DNA of 64,000 bases from Pseudomonas asplenii (GTDB lineage Bacteria > Pseudomonadota > Gammaproteobacteria > Pseudomonadales > Pseudomonadaceae): contig NZ_JSYZ01000018.1 of assembly GCF_001293465.1 (NCBI RefSeq), forward strand, positions 62,001-126,000, written 5' to 3'. Every line of letters starts with the position of its first letter. Position 1 is the first letter of the stretch. A program made the position numbers and the translations under genes. Below the pieces are notes generated by a model. The model searched no databases. It was not told the DNA's origin and saw only the letters and a list, made by a program, of their open reading frames with translations. This document shows, one piece after another, positions 10,795 to 21,284 of the stretch.

Positions 10795-13416
10795 TCAAGC
10801 CAGGCGCTTGAGCATCTCCCTGGCTTCGCTCTTCTGCGCATCGCTGCCTTCGCTGATGACCTCGGCCAGAATATCGCGGGCGCCATCCTTGTCATCCATG
10901 TCGATGTAGGCCTGGGCCAGATCGAGCTTGGTCGCCGCCTCGTCGGTTCCGGCCAGGAAATCGAACTCCGGCTCATCATCCCCCAGGGCGGCGTCCTGCT
11001 CGGTAAAGCTCGGCGTCGCCAGCGGCGGCTGCTCCAGGCTCTGGGACAGGCGATCCAGCTCGGCGTTGACATCGTCGAGCTCGTCGGTGAAGGCGTTCGG
11101 CCCGGTGTCGGCCAACAACTCGTCAGCCAGCAGATCATCCGCCGCCAGGTCGTCAGTCGCCAGGTCATCGGCCAGCGAAAGATCGAAGTCCGCCGGCAGC
11201 CCCAGATCATCCAGCGCGTCGAGGGTCGGCACCTCACCCTCCGGTGCCTTGGGATCATCGGCCAGCCCGAGCAGGAAGTCGTCATCGGCCTGGGCCGCAG
11301 CCACCGGTTCGTCACCGCCCAGATCCAGGTCGAAGTCGGAGAGATCGTCCAGACCGCTCAGATCATCCTTGGCTTCGGTCTGCTGCGCCAGTACCGACTC
11401 GAAGCTCAGATCGTCGTCGAGCTGCAGGTCATCCAGGCTTTCCTCGACAGTCGGAGCGGCGACTGGCGCCACCGACGGAGAGACGGCTTCCAGGTCATCC
11501 AGGCTGAGGTCGAAGTCGTTGTCGAATTCATCCACAACCGGCTCGGGTGCCGCGGCAACCACAGGCTCCGGTGCAGCGACCGGGGCCGGCTCGTCATCCT
11601 GCAGCAGCTCCTGGACGAACTGCTCGTCCAGTTCGGCGGCGGCAGCGGCTGCGCCCAGGCCTGCCGCAGCAGCGGCGGCCACGGCCACCATGGCAGGGAA
11701 GCGGCTCTTGAGCTGTTCGACCCGAGCCTGGTTATCGCCATTGGCCGGCAGTTGCCGCTCCTGGCGCACAAAGGCATCGCGGTCACCCTGGCGACCGTAG
11801 ACTTCCATCAGTTTCAGGCGCAGATCGCTGCGCTGCGGCTCGAACTTGACCGCCTCCTCCAGCAGATCGGCGGCCTGGTTCAGATGACCGCGTTCGATGT
11901 GCAGCTCAGCCTGACCCAGGACATCGGTCGGACGTTCAGCGACGGGAGCCGGCGCCGGGGCCGGCGCCAACTTTACATTGGGCGCGGGTACCTCCAGGCC
12001 CTCGAAGCTGCTTTCCGGCATGTCCAGGTCGGCCGCGAAGTCGGTCTCTTCCGACAACGCCTTGGCCATGCGCTGATGCTTCTCGGCTTCCTGCTGGGCC
12101 TTTCGACGACGGACCAGCAACAGCAGGAGCAGCAGCGCCACCAGCACCACGGAACCGGCAATCAGCCCCATCAGGATCGGGCTGGACAGCAGGTCGTCGA
12201 GCTTGCGCTCTTCGCTCGGTGCCGGCTGGACCGCTGGCTCGACCGGCTTGGCCGCCTCGGCGGGAGCCGGTGCAGGGGTGGCGACGACCGGAGCGGGCTC
12301 AGGCTTGGCCACCAGTTCGGCCGACACCGCCGGCTGGGTCGGCGCAGGTGCCGGAGCGGCAGCGGCGGCCGCCCCTTCGGCCTGCAGCTTGGCCAACTGG
12401 TCGTTCTTCAGATCGATGAGGCGCTGCAGCTTGTCCAGCTGGCTCTGCAGGTCTTCCATGCGGCTTTTCAGTTCGGCGTTGTCGCGACGGGTCGCGTCGA
12501 GGCTCTCCTGGGTCACCGCCAGCTTGTCGCTCAGGGCCTTGCTATCGCCGGCCGCCCCCTTGCCGCCCTTCTTGCCGTTCTCGGCGGAAACCAGGCTCAG
12601 CTTGTCCTTGCGCTCGCCCGCGACAGGCGCGCCCTCCCCGCCCTTGTGCCGGGTGGCGTCGAGCTGCTGCTTGCCAGCGGCATGGCCGGCACGACGTCCC
12701 TGGCGCCAGGCGGCGTTCTGCGCGGCCACCTCGGCGATCGCCTTGGACTGCGGCAGCGCAGTGCTTTGTACGGTATCCGGCAGACGCAGCACCTGGCCGG
12801 TCTTGAGGCGGTTGATGTTGCCATCGACGAAGGCCCCCGGATTCAACGCCTGGATCGCCAGCATGGTCTGCTGCACGGAAGCGCCATTACGCTCCCTGGC
12901 AGCGATTTCCCAGAGGGTATCCTTGGCCCCGGTGGTGTACTGCTTGGCCCGGGTCGGTGCGGTGACCGGCGCGTTCGGCGCGACAGCCGGCTTGGCGGCC
13001 TCGCCTGCCGGTGCGTATCTGGATGGATCGAGCAACACGCTGTAGTCGCGCATCAGCCGGCCCTGGGGCCACTGCACCTGGACCAGGAAGCGTACGTAGG
13101 CCTCGGACAGCGGCTTGCTGGAGGTCACTCGAACCACGCTGCGACCGTTGGGATTGACGACGGGCGTGAAGGTCAGGTCATTCAGGAAATCCTGGCGGTT
13201 GACGCCGGCATCGCTGAACGCCTGGGGAGAAGCCAGGCTGGGCACGATATCGGAAGCGCTGAGACCACCGACATCCTGCAATTCGATTTCCACCAGCAGC
13301 GGCTGGTTCAGGGTCGACTTGAGGGTCATCTCCCCAAGCCCGAGGGCATGCGCCATACCGGAAGACAGCGCCGAAGCGGCCGCTATTGCTAACACCAGTT
13401 TGCGAACTTGAACCAT
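10795..13416 (-). CDS. fimV: FimV/HubP family polar landmark protein
   Basis: An 873-residue protein needed in Pseudomonas for type IV pilus assembly, twitching and polar localisation. Order of parts: signal peptide (1-25), FimV N-terminal domain, LysM peptidoglycan-binding domain (about 165-215), a coiled coil rich in heptads (about 290-345), a Pro/Ala linker, one membrane helix (near 420) followed by RRRK, a long acidic Asp/Glu/Ala cytoplasmic region, and the C-terminal FimV/TPR motif ending AREMLKRLA. The acidic repetitive region explains the very long antisense open frame on the opposite strand. Confidence 0.95.
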   Translation of the reverse strand: MVQVRKLVLAIAAASALSSGMAHALGLGEMTLKSTLNQPLLVEIELQDVGGLSASDIVPSLASPQAFSDAGVNRQDFLNDLTFTPVVNPNGRSVVRVTSSKPLSEAYVRFLVQVQWPQGRLMRDYSVLLDPSRYAPAGEAAKPAVAPNAPVTAPTRAKQYTTGAKDTLWEIAARERNGASVQQTMLAIQALNPGAFVDGNINRLKTGQVLRLPDTVQSTALPQSKAIAEVAAQNAAWRQGRRAGHAAGKQQLDATRHKGGEGAPVAGERKDKLSLVSAENGKKGGKGAAGDSKALSDKLAVTQESLDATRRDNAELKSRMEDLQSQLDKLQRLIDLKNDQLAKLQAEGAAAAAAPAPAPTQPAVSAELVAKPEPAPVVATPAPAPAEAAKPVEPAVQPAPSEERKLDDLLSSPILMGLIAGSVVLVALLLLLLLVRRRKAQQEAEKHQRMAKALSEETDFAADLDMPESSFEGLEVPAPNVKLAPAPAPAPVAERPTDVLGQAELHIERGHLNQAADLLEEAVKFEPQRSDLRLKLMEVYGRQGDRDAFVRQERQLPANGDNQARVEQLKSRFPAMVAVAAAAAAGLGAAAAAAELDEQFVQELLQDDEPAPVAAPEPVVAAAPEPVVDEFDNDFDLSLDDLEAVSPSVAPVAAPTVEESLDDLQLDDDLSFESVLAQQTEAKDDLSGLDDLSDFDLDLGGDEPVAAAQADDDFLLGLADDPKAPEGEVPTLDALDDLGLPADFDLSLADDLATDDLAADDLLADELLADTGPNAFTDELDDVNAELDRLSQSLEQPPLATPSFTEQDAALGDDEPEFDFLAGTDEAATKLDLAQAYIDMDDKDGARDILAEVISEGSDAQKSEAREMLKRLA

Positions 13417-13624
13417 CAGCCTCTTCCTTTGTTTGTGCGTTCCTCGGCCAGCGAGAAGGTGGTGTAGCTGCCTTGCGGCATGGTGTGCGGCCGTGGAAAT
13501 ACGAGCGCATCACCCTGTTGTCGCCGATGCCCCTGCAAGTGCCCGTGGGGCAGCTCACCTTCAGCAACCAACCTGAGCATAGCGTCAGGCCAGAATCATT
13601 CTGCAAATTGTCGCCAAGTATCTT

Positions 13625-14626
13625 TTACAGCGGGTCTTTTATCAACAGCTCGGCCAGTTGCACGGCGTTCAGCGCGGCGCCCTTGCGCACGTTGTCCGTG
13701 GTCAGCCACAGGTTGAGCTGTGCCGGATCATCCACGCCATGACGAACCCGTCCGACATAGACCACATCCTGGCCCACGGCGTCACCGACCGCGGTCGGAT
13801 AATCGTCGCCATCGACCAGCTCGATACCCTCGGCGGCCTCGAGCGCCGCGTTCACCGCTTGCAGATCGACGTCGGCAGCGGCCTGCAGGGACACACTATA
13901 GCTATCGCCAAAAAACACCGGGGCTTGAACGCAAGTGACTGAAATTTTTAGTAAAGGTGCTTGCAGCAGTTCGCGCAACTCGTTGACCAGGCGTTTTTCC
14001 AGGGGAACATGGCCCCGGGCATCCGGCTTGCCGACCTGGGCCAGCAGGTTGAAGGCCACCTGACGGTCGAAAACCCGGGGTTCCAGCGGGCGCATGTTCA
14101 GCAGTTCGGTGGTCTGCCGGGCCAGCTCGCTGACCGCTTCACGCCCCTGGGTGGACATTGCCAGGCAGGCGGTCAGGCTCACCTGGCGAATCTCCAGCAA
14201 ACCCTTGAGCGGTGCCAGGGCCACGGCCAGCGCGGCGGCCGAAGCGCTCGGGCTGCCGACCTGCAGCGGCCTGCCCAGGCCCGACAGCACCTCGGCATTG
14301 GCTTCCGGCACCACCTGCGGCGCCGGCAAGGCGCCCGACAGGTCGATCACCGTGCAGCCAGCCGCCGTCGCCCGTGGCGCAAAACTGAGGGTGACCGCCG
14401 GCCCCGCGGCAAAAAACACCAGTCGGGCCTTGGCGAAGTCGAACTCATCGACTTCGCGAACACGCACGTTCTTGCCCCGGAATGGCACCGATTGCCCGGC
14501 CGACTCGCTGCTGGCCAGCAGATGCAGGTTGGCCACCGGAAAATCCCGCTCTTCGAGGATCTGCACCAGGGTTTCGCCGACCGTGCCGGTGGCACCGATC
14601 ACGGCAACATCAAGGGACTGGCTCAT
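13625..14626 (-). CDS. Aspartate-semialdehyde dehydrogenase-like protein (USG-1 type)
   Basis: A 333-residue homologue of Asd with an intact NADP-binding start (VAVIGATGTVGETL). The position that holds the catalytic Cys in the second Asd class (NPNCST) reads SPSASA here (residues 125-130), with Ala for Cys. Dehydrogenase activity is therefore doubtful. The start MSQSLDV follows TGAGGAGAATCCC. It lies between true asd and fimV, as in other Pseudomonas. A scaffold or regulatory role is possible but not shown. Confidence 0.85.
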   Translation of the reverse strand: MSQSLDVAVIGATGTVGETLVQILEERDFPVANLHLLASSESAGQSVPFRGKNVRVREVDEFDFAKARLVFFAAGPAVTLSFAPRATAAGCTVIDLSGALPAPQVVPEANAEVLSGLGRPLQVGSPSASAAALAVALAPLKGLLEIRQVSLTACLAMSTQGREAVSELARQTTELLNMRPLEPRVFDRQVAFNLLAQVGKPDARGHVPLEKRLVNELRELLQAPLLKISVTCVQAPVFFGDSYSVSLQAAADVDLQAVNAALEAAEGIELVDGDDYPTAVGDAVGQDVVYVGRVRHGVDDPAQLNLWLTTDNVRKGAALNAVQLAELLIKDPL

Positions 14627-14702
14627 GGGATTCTCCTCAGGCAAAACGGGGGGGTGCGCACTTTACCCGTGACCGCGCGGTCAGGCAATTTGCCGGTACC
14701 TC

Positions 14703-14773
14703 TGTAGGAGTGGGCGTGCCCGCGAATACGCCCCTGAAATACCGGAAGCTTCGCGGGCACGCCCGCTCCCACA
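14703..14773. repeat. REP inverted pair (asd region)
   Basis: Two 24-bp arms (TGTAGGAGTGGGCGTGCCCG... and its inverse) flank a 23-bp spacer. This variant has GGGCGTGCCCGCGAA in place of the commoner GGGCTTGCCCGCGAA. Confidence 0.8.
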
Positions 14774-14811
14774 GGGACCACGCGACCGTGAGCGCACCAC
14801 AGGAAATAAAA

Positions 14812-14839
14812 AGCCCGCGGCTCTTGCGAGTCGCGGGCT
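14812..14839 (-). terminator. Rho-independent terminator of asd
   Basis: AGCCCGCG and CGCGGGCT pair, with an inner GCTC/GAGT extension, 21 bp after the asd stop. On the minus strand they are followed by TTTTTATTT. Confidence 0.85.
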
Positions 14840-14859
14840 GTCTTCACGCCTTCAGCGAA

Positions 14860-15972
14860 TCAACGCTCCAGCAGGATCCGCAGCATGCGGCGCAGCGGTT
14901 CGGCAGCGCCCCACAGCAGCTGGTCGCCGACGGTGAACGCGCCGAGGAACTGCGAGCCCATGTTCAGCTTGCGCAGACGGCCCACCGGGATGTTCAGGGT
15001 ACCGGTGACCTTGGTCGGGCTCAGCTCCTGCATGCTGATCTCGCGCTGGTTCGGCACCAGCTTGACCCAGGGGTTGTGCTGGCTGATCAGGCCTTCGATG
15101 TCGGCCATCGGCACATCCTTGTTCAGCTTGATGGTCAGCGCCTGACTGTGGCAACGCATGGCGCCGATGCGCACGCAGATGCCGTCCACCGGGATCGGGT
15201 TCTTGAAGCGACCGAGGATCTTGTTGGTCTCGGCCTGGGCCTTCCACTCTTCGCGGCTCTGGCCGTTCGGCAGTTCCTTGTCGATCCACGGAATCAGGCT
15301 GCCGGCCAGCGGCACACCGAAGTTCTCGGTCGGATAGGCATCGCTGCGCATGGTCTCGGCGACCTTGCGGTCGATGTCGAGGATGGCGCTGGCCGGGTTG
15401 GCCAGGTCATCGGCGACCGCCGCGTGGGTCGCGCCCATCTGGCGGATCAGCTCACGCATGTTCTGTGCACCGGCACCGGAAGCGGCCTGATAGGTCATGG
15501 CGCTCATCCACTCCACCAGGCCAGCCTCGAACAGGCCGCCCAGGCCCATCAGCATCAGGCTGACGGTGCAGTTGCCGCCGATGAAGTTGCGGGTACCGGT
15601 ATCCAGTTGCTGGTCGATGACCTTGCGGTTGACCGGGTCGAGGACGATCACCGCGTCATCCTGCATCCGCAGGCTGGACGCGGCATCGATCCAGTAGCCC
15701 TGCCAGCCGGCTTCGCGCAGCTTGGGGAAGACCTCGCTGGTGTAGTCGCCACCCTGGCAGGTCAGAATCACGTCGAGGGTTTTCAGCTCTTCAATGCTGT
15801 AGGCGTCCTTCAGCGGAGCAATATCCTTGCCCACGGCAGGGCCCTGGCCACCGACATTGGAAGTGGTGAAGAACACCGGCTCAATAAGATCGAAGTCCCG
15901 CTCTTCCAGCATCCGCTGCATGAGCACGGAACCGACCATACCGCGCCAACCGATCAGACCTACACGTTTCAT
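14860..15972 (-). CDS. asd: Aspartate-semialdehyde dehydrogenase
   Basis: A 370-residue enzyme converting aspartyl phosphate to aspartate semialdehyde, the branch point to lysine, threonine, methionine and diaminopimelate. [14 protein letters not shown] is the NADP-binding start. The catalytic Cys135 is in [10 protein letters not shown]. Arg and His near the C-terminal third ([13 protein letters not shown]) complete the site. Length and motifs match the E. coli class. Its divergent homologue follows downstream after the terminator and a REP pair. Confidence 0.97.
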   Translation of the reverse strand: MKRVGLIGWRGMVGSVLMQRMLEERDFDLIEPVFFTTSNVGGQGPAVGKDIAPLKDAYSIEELKTLDVILTCQGGDYTSEVFPKLREAGWQGYWIDAASSLRMQDDAVIVLDPVNRKVIDQQLDTGTRNFIGGNCTVSLMLMGLGGLFEAGLVEWMSAMTYQAASGAGAQNMRELIRQMGATHAAVADDLANPASAILDIDRKVAETMRSDAYPTENFGVPLAGSLIPWIDKELPNGQSREEWKAQAETNKILGRFKNPIPVDGICVRIGAMRCHSQALTIKLNKDVPMADIEGLISQHNPWVKLVPNQREISMQELSPTKVTGTLNIPVGRLRKLNMGSQFLGAFTVGDQLLWGAAEPLRRMLRILLER

Positions 15973-16040
15973 CGCAACTACACCTTTTACAAAAGTGGGT
16001 CACCGCTTCCGGGGATGAAAGAGGCGGTGGGCCCGAGAGA

Positions 16041-17123
<1,083 letters not shown>

Positions 17124-17180
17124 GCTTTCCTCATGTCATCTGTCGGCGCACCGGTGATACCGGGCGACCTGGAAAAAAGT

Positions 17181-17945
17181 CTATCGCTCGGCCCACAGCA
17201 CCAGTACATCTGTACTGAACGAACCATCGGCCTCAATCTCAAAATATTCCCGCACTTCGGCGCCCATCGCCTGCTGCAGCTCGCGAATCGCCACCCGCAA
17301 CGCCGCCGGGGTGCGCATGCGCTCGACCCAGGAGGTGTACTCCAGACGCAAGCGCTGGCGGCTGGTGCTGCGCACGTGCAGACCCGCCTCGCTGACCTGG
17401 CGCGCCCACTCGGCGGCCGAATAATCGCGCACGTGGCTGGTGTCGCGCAGCACCTCGACGGCCTGCAGGTAGGTGTCGAACAACGGGCTGCCAGGCGACA
17501 TGACGTCGATAAAGGCTGCGACGCCACCGGGTTTCAAAACCCGCCGCACTTCCCGCAGGGCCAGGCCGAGATCGCTCCAGTGATGCGCCGAGTAGCGGCT
17601 GAAGACGAAATCGAATTCGCCATCGGCGAACGGCAGGCTCTCGGCCGCGCCGCGCACCGTCACGATGTTGTCCAGGCCACGCTCCGTGGCGGCCGCGGCG
17701 ACCACGTCGAGCATCTGCTGCGACAGGTCATAGGCCGCCACCTTGGCCACCAGCGGCGCAACGTGGAAGCTCACATGGCCGGCGCCGCAGCCCAGATCCA
17801 GCACCCGCGCGTCGGCGCGCCCGGCCAGTTCGGCCTGGAGCAGCGCGAACTCGGCGCCCTGGGCGTGTACGGCGCTGCTCAGGTAGGCAGCCGCCTGTTC
17901 ACCGAACTGCTTTTGTACCACTTGGCTGTGGGCATTGCTGGTCAT
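17181..17945 (-). CDS. Class I SAM-dependent methyltransferase
   Basis: A 254-residue UbiE/BioC-like methyltransferase. Motif I is VLDLGCGAGHVSFH near residue 48, acidic motif II is AAYDLSQQML, and the FDFVFSRYSAHHW segment follows. The start MTSNAHSQ is chosen because the longer frame enters REP sequence. The substrate is unknown. It lies between leuD and leuB, an arrangement I recall from other Pseudomonas, so it probably shares the leu transcript. Confidence 0.85.
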   Translation of the reverse strand: MTSNAHSQVVQKQFGEQAAAYLSSAVHAQGAEFALLQAELAGRADARVLDLGCGAGHVSFHVAPLVAKVAAYDLSQQMLDVVAAAATERGLDNIVTVRGAAESLPFADGEFDFVFSRYSAHHWSDLGLALREVRRVLKPGGVAAFIDVMSPGSPLFDTYLQAVEVLRDTSHVRDYSAAEWARQVSEAGLHVRSTSRQRLRLEYTSWVERMRTPAALRVAIRELQQAMGAEVREYFEIEADGSFSTDVLVLWAER

Positions 17946-17991
17946 GGGGTGGTCCTTCTGTCGGGTTGCCAGGGCGTTGCAGGGGTTTGAG

Positions 17992-18081
17992 GGCCTCTTC
18001 GCGGGCAAGCCCGGCGCCTACAGGTTGGGTGCGTATATTCGGCACAACTCTGTAGGCGCCGGGCTTGCCCGCGAAGAGGCC
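17992..18081. repeat. REP inverted pair (leuD-methyltransferase gap)
   Basis: Perfect 31-bp inverted arms (17992-18022 and 18051-18081) surround a 28-bp spacer. Each arm carries CGGGCTTGCCCGCGAAGAGGCC or its inverse. It is the longest perfect REP pair in the window. Confidence 0.9.
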
Positions 18082-18099
18082 CGCCCCGCCTACATCGGA

Positions 18100-18744
18100 T
18101 CAGGCGTCGCGAAACAGCCAAGGCTGGCTGGCACGATGCCTGGCCTCGAACGCCGCGATCGCGTCGCCGTCCTGCAGGGTCAGGCCGATGTCATCCAGGC
18201 CGTTGAGCAGGCAATGCTTGCGGAACGCATCGACTTCGAAGTGATAGACCTTGCCATCCGGACGGGTCACGGTCTGGGCCGCGAGATCGACGGTCAGTTG
18301 GTAACCCGGGGTGGCCTCGACCTGCTGGAACAGCTCGTCGACTTCGCTGTCGCTGAGAATGATCGGCAACAGGCCGTTCTTGAAGCTGTTGTTGAAGAAG
18401 ATGTCGGCATAGCTCGGCGCGATGATGCTGCGGAAACCGTACTCGTCCAGGGCCCACGGCGCGTGCTCGCGGCTGGAGCCGCAACCGAAGTTCTCCCGGG
18501 CCAGCAGCACACTGGCACCCTGGTAGCGCTCGGCGTTGAGCACGAAGTCCTTGTTCAGCGGACGCTTGGAGTTGTCCTGGTAGGCATAACCGACGTCCAG
18601 GTAGCGCCACTCGTCGAACAGGTTGGGACCGAAGCCGGTACGCTTGATCGACTTGAGGAACTGCTTGGGAATGATCTGATCGGTATCGACGTTGGCACGG
18701 TCCAACGGCGCGACGAGACCGGTGTGCTGGGTAAAGGCTTTCAT
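18100..18744 (-). CDS. leuD: 3-isopropylmalate dehydratase small subunit
   Basis: A 214-residue swivelling domain partner of LeuC that isomerises 2- to 3-isopropylmalate. [14 protein letters not shown] near the N-terminus and [15 protein letters not shown] near residue 85 are the substrate-recognition motifs. It starts 10 bp after the leuC stop, so the two subunits are co-translated. Confidence 0.97.
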   Translation of the reverse strand: MKAFTQHTGLVAPLDRANVDTDQIIPKQFLKSIKRTGFGPNLFDEWRYLDVGYAYQDNSKRPLNKDFVLNAERYQGASVLLARENFGCGSSREHAPWALDEYGFRSIIAPSYADIFFNNSFKNGLLPIILSDSEVDELFQQVEATPGYQLTVDLAAQTVTRPDGKVYHFEVDAFRKHCLLNGLDDIGLTLQDGDAIAAFEARHRASQPWLFRDA

Positions 18745-18754
18745 GTGTTTTTCC

Positions 18755-20173
18755 TCAGATCAATTCGCGAACGTCGATGAAACGGCCATTGATGGCAGCC
18801 GCCGCGGCCATGGCCGGGCTGACCAGGTGGGTACGCCCACCGGCACCCTGGCGCCCTTCGAAGTTGCGGTTGGACGTCGAGGCGCAGTGCTCGCCGCTTT
18901 CCAGGCGGTCCGGGTTCATCGCCAGGCACATCGAGCAGCCCGGTTCACGCCACTCGAAACCGGCTTCGAGGAAAATCTTGTCCAGGCCTTCCGCTTCGGC
19001 CTGGGCCTTGACCAGGCCGGAGCCCGGCACCACCAGCGCCTGCTTGATGGTCGAGGCCACCTTGCGGCCCTTGGCGATCGCCGCCGCCGCCCGCAGGTCC
19101 TCGATCCGCGAGTTGGTGCAGGAACCGATGAATACCCGGTCCAGCTGGATGTCGGTGATCGCCTGGTTGGCGGTCAGGCCCATGTACTTGAGCGCGCGCT
19201 CGATGGAACCGCGCTTGACCAGGTCCGGCTCCTGGGCCGGGTCCGGTACGTTCTGGTCGACGGCGAGCACCATTTCCGGCGAGGTGCCCCAGCTGACCTG
19301 CGGCTTGATCTGGGCGGCATCGAGCTCGACCACGGTGTCGAACACCGCATCGGCATCGGACACCAGGTCCTTCCAGGCCTCGACGGCACGCTCCCACTCC
19401 GCGCCTTTCGGAGCGAACGGACGGTCCTTGACGTAGGCGACGGTCTTTTCGTCGGCCGCCACCAGGCCCACGCGGGCACCGGCCTCGATGGACATGTTGC
19501 AGATGGTCATGCGGCCTTCGATGGACAGGTCGCGGATGGCGCTGCCGGCAAACTCGATGGCATGGCCGTTACCGCCAGCGGTGCCGATCTTGCCGATGAC
19601 GGCCAGCACGATGTCCTTGGCGGTCACGCCGAGCGGCAACTGCCCCTCGACGCGGACCAGCATGTTCTTCATCTTCTTCGCGACCAGGCACTGGGTGGCG
19701 AATACGTGCTCGACCTCGGAGGTGCCGATACCGTGGGCCAGGGCCCCGAAGGCGCCGTGGGTCGAGGTATGCGAGTCACCGCAGACCACGGTCATGCCCG
19801 GCAGGGTCGCGCCCTGCTCCGGGCCGATCACGTGGACGATGCCCTGGCGCACGTCGTTCATCTTGAATTCGGTGATGCCGAACTCGTCGCAGTAGTCGTC
19901 GAGGGTCTGTACCTGGATACGCGACACCTGGTCGGCGATCGCCTCGATGCCGCCCTTGCGCTCGGGGGTGGTCGGCACGTTGTGGTCCGGCGTGGCGACG
20001 ATCGAATCGACCCGCCATGGCTTGCGCCCGGCCAGCTTGAGGCCTTCGAACGCTTGGGGCGAGGTCACTTCGTGGATGATGTGACGGTCGATGTAGATCA
20101 GCGACGACCCATCATCGCGCCGTTTCACTTCATGGGATTCCCAAAGCTTGTCGTAAAGCGTTTTGCCGGCCAT
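18755..20173 (-). CDS. leuC: 3-isopropylmalate dehydratase large subunit
   Basis: A 472-residue aconitase-family subunit carrying the 4Fe-4S cluster. The cluster cysteines are in [13 protein letters not shown] and [26 protein letters not shown] is the other active-site motif. The start at [11 protein letters not shown] is chosen over MRKRL because the family begins there and GAGGAAAC lies just upstream. It is the first gene of the leu cluster, divergent from a LysR regulator. Confidence 0.97.
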   Translation of the reverse strand: MAGKTLYDKLWESHEVKRRDDGSSLIYIDRHIIHEVTSPQAFEGLKLAGRKPWRVDSIVATPDHNVPTTPERKGGIEAIADQVSRIQVQTLDDYCDEFGITEFKMNDVRQGIVHVIGPEQGATLPGMTVVCGDSHTSTHGAFGALAHGIGTSEVEHVFATQCLVAKKMKNMLVRVEGQLPLGVTAKDIVLAVIGKIGTAGGNGHAIEFAGSAIRDLSIEGRMTICNMSIEAGARVGLVAADEKTVAYVKDRPFAPKGAEWERAVEAWKDLVSDADAVFDTVVELDAAQIKPQVSWGTSPEMVLAVDQNVPDPAQEPDLVKRGSIERALKYMGLTANQAITDIQLDRVFIGSCTNSRIEDLRAAAAIAKGRKVASTIKQALVVPGSGLVKAQAEAEGLDKIFLEAGFEWREPGCSMCLAMNPDRLESGEHCASTSNRNFEGRQGAGGRTHLVSPAMAAAAAINGRFIDVRELI

Positions 20174-20327
20174 CAGACGTTTCCTCATCAGCTTGTTTCT
20201 ATGCCCCGGGCTTATTGATGACTGTTCTCAATAACCCTTTGGCTTGTGAGGTCGATGCTATGAGGTTAGAGTGAATAACTCAAATTCATAATTTTTATGC
20301 TTCGGATAGCCATCTGGAATACCGATC

Positions 20328-21218
20328 ATGGACCTGGCCAACCTCAACGCCTTTATCGCCATCGCCGAAACCGGCAGCTTCTCCGGGGCCGGCGAACGCC
20401 TGCACCTGACCCAGCCAGCCATCAGCAAACGGATCGCCGGCCTGGAGCAGCAACTCAACGTGCGCCTGTTCGACCGGCTGGGCCGTGAGGTCGGCCTGAC
20501 CGAGGCCGGTCGCGCCCTGCTGCCGCGCGCCTACCAGATCCTCAACGTGCTCGACGACACCCGCCGGGCCCTGACCAACCTCACCGGCGAAGTCAGCGGC
20601 CGCCTGACGCTGGCCACCAGCCATCACATCGGCCTGCACCGCCTGCCTCCGCTGCTGCGGGCCTACACCCGGCAGTACCCCAAGGTGGCGCTGGACATTC
20701 AGTTCCTCGATTCGGAAGTCGCCTACGAGGAAATTCTCCACGGCCGCGCCGAACTGGCGGTCATCACCCTGGCGCCGGAGCCCCATCACCTGGTCCGTGC
20801 CGTGCCGGTGTGGGACGACCCACTGGATTTCGTCGTCGCCCCCGAGCACCCGTTGGCCAGCAACGACCAGGTCAGCCTGCGGGACATCGCCCACCGACCG
20901 GCGGTCTTCCCCGGCGGCAACACCTTCACCCACCACATCGTCCAGCGCCTGTTCGAGGCCCAGGGCCTGACGCCGAACATCGCCATGAGCACCAACTACC
21001 TGGAAACCATCAAGATGATGGTGTCCATCGGCCTGGCCTGGAGCGTGCTGCCACGCACCATGCTCGACGATCAGGTCGCGCGCATACCTTTACCGGGCAT
21101 ACAGCTCAGTCGCCAGCTAGGCTATATCCTGCATACCGAACGGACGCTGTCGAATGCCGCACGGGCCTTTATGGCTTTATTGGATGCGCAGACGGATTTG
21201 CCGACTCTTACGGCATAA
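20328..21218 (+). CDS. LysR family regulator divergent from leuC
   Basis: A 296-residue protein with an N-terminal winged helix-turn-helix (AAGERLHLTQPAISKRI-type helix near residues 20-40) and a LysR effector-binding domain. It is transcribed away from leuCDB across a 154-bp gap, the classic LysR layout, so it may control the leu genes. That is inference from position. The gap is AT-rich near the gene. Confidence 0.88.
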   Translation: MDLANLNAFIAIAETGSFSGAGERLHLTQPAISKRIAGLEQQLNVRLFDRLGREVGLTEAGRALLPRAYQILNVLDDTRRALTNLTGEVSGRLTLATSHHIGLHRLPPLLRAYTRQYPKVALDIQFLDSEVAYEEILHGRAELAVITLAPEPHHLVRAVPVWDDPLDFVVAPEHPLASNDQVSLRDIAHRPAVFPGGNTFTHHIVQRLFEAQGLTPNIAMSTNYLETIKMMVSIGLAWSVLPRTMLDDQVARIPLPGIQLSRQLGYILHTERTLSNAARAFMALLDAQTDLPTLTA

Positions 21219-21284
21219 GCCGGCTCTGTCTCAGCCCAGGCCTCTTGCAGCAATAACGTGCCTTTCACCCAAGGACTGCCGTTG

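Noticed and set aside
10759-13392. Very long plus-strand open frame opposite fimV (877 codons)
   Set aside because: It mirrors the fimV frame; the composition is driven by Asp/Glu/Ala codons read in reverse, it lacks domains and a ribosome site, and fimV itself has clear LysM and FimV domains.
18692-20218. Long plus-strand frame opposite leuC
   Set aside because: Antisense to conserved leuC with all catalytic motifs; His/Val/Asp/Gly-rich shadow typical of high-GC DNA.
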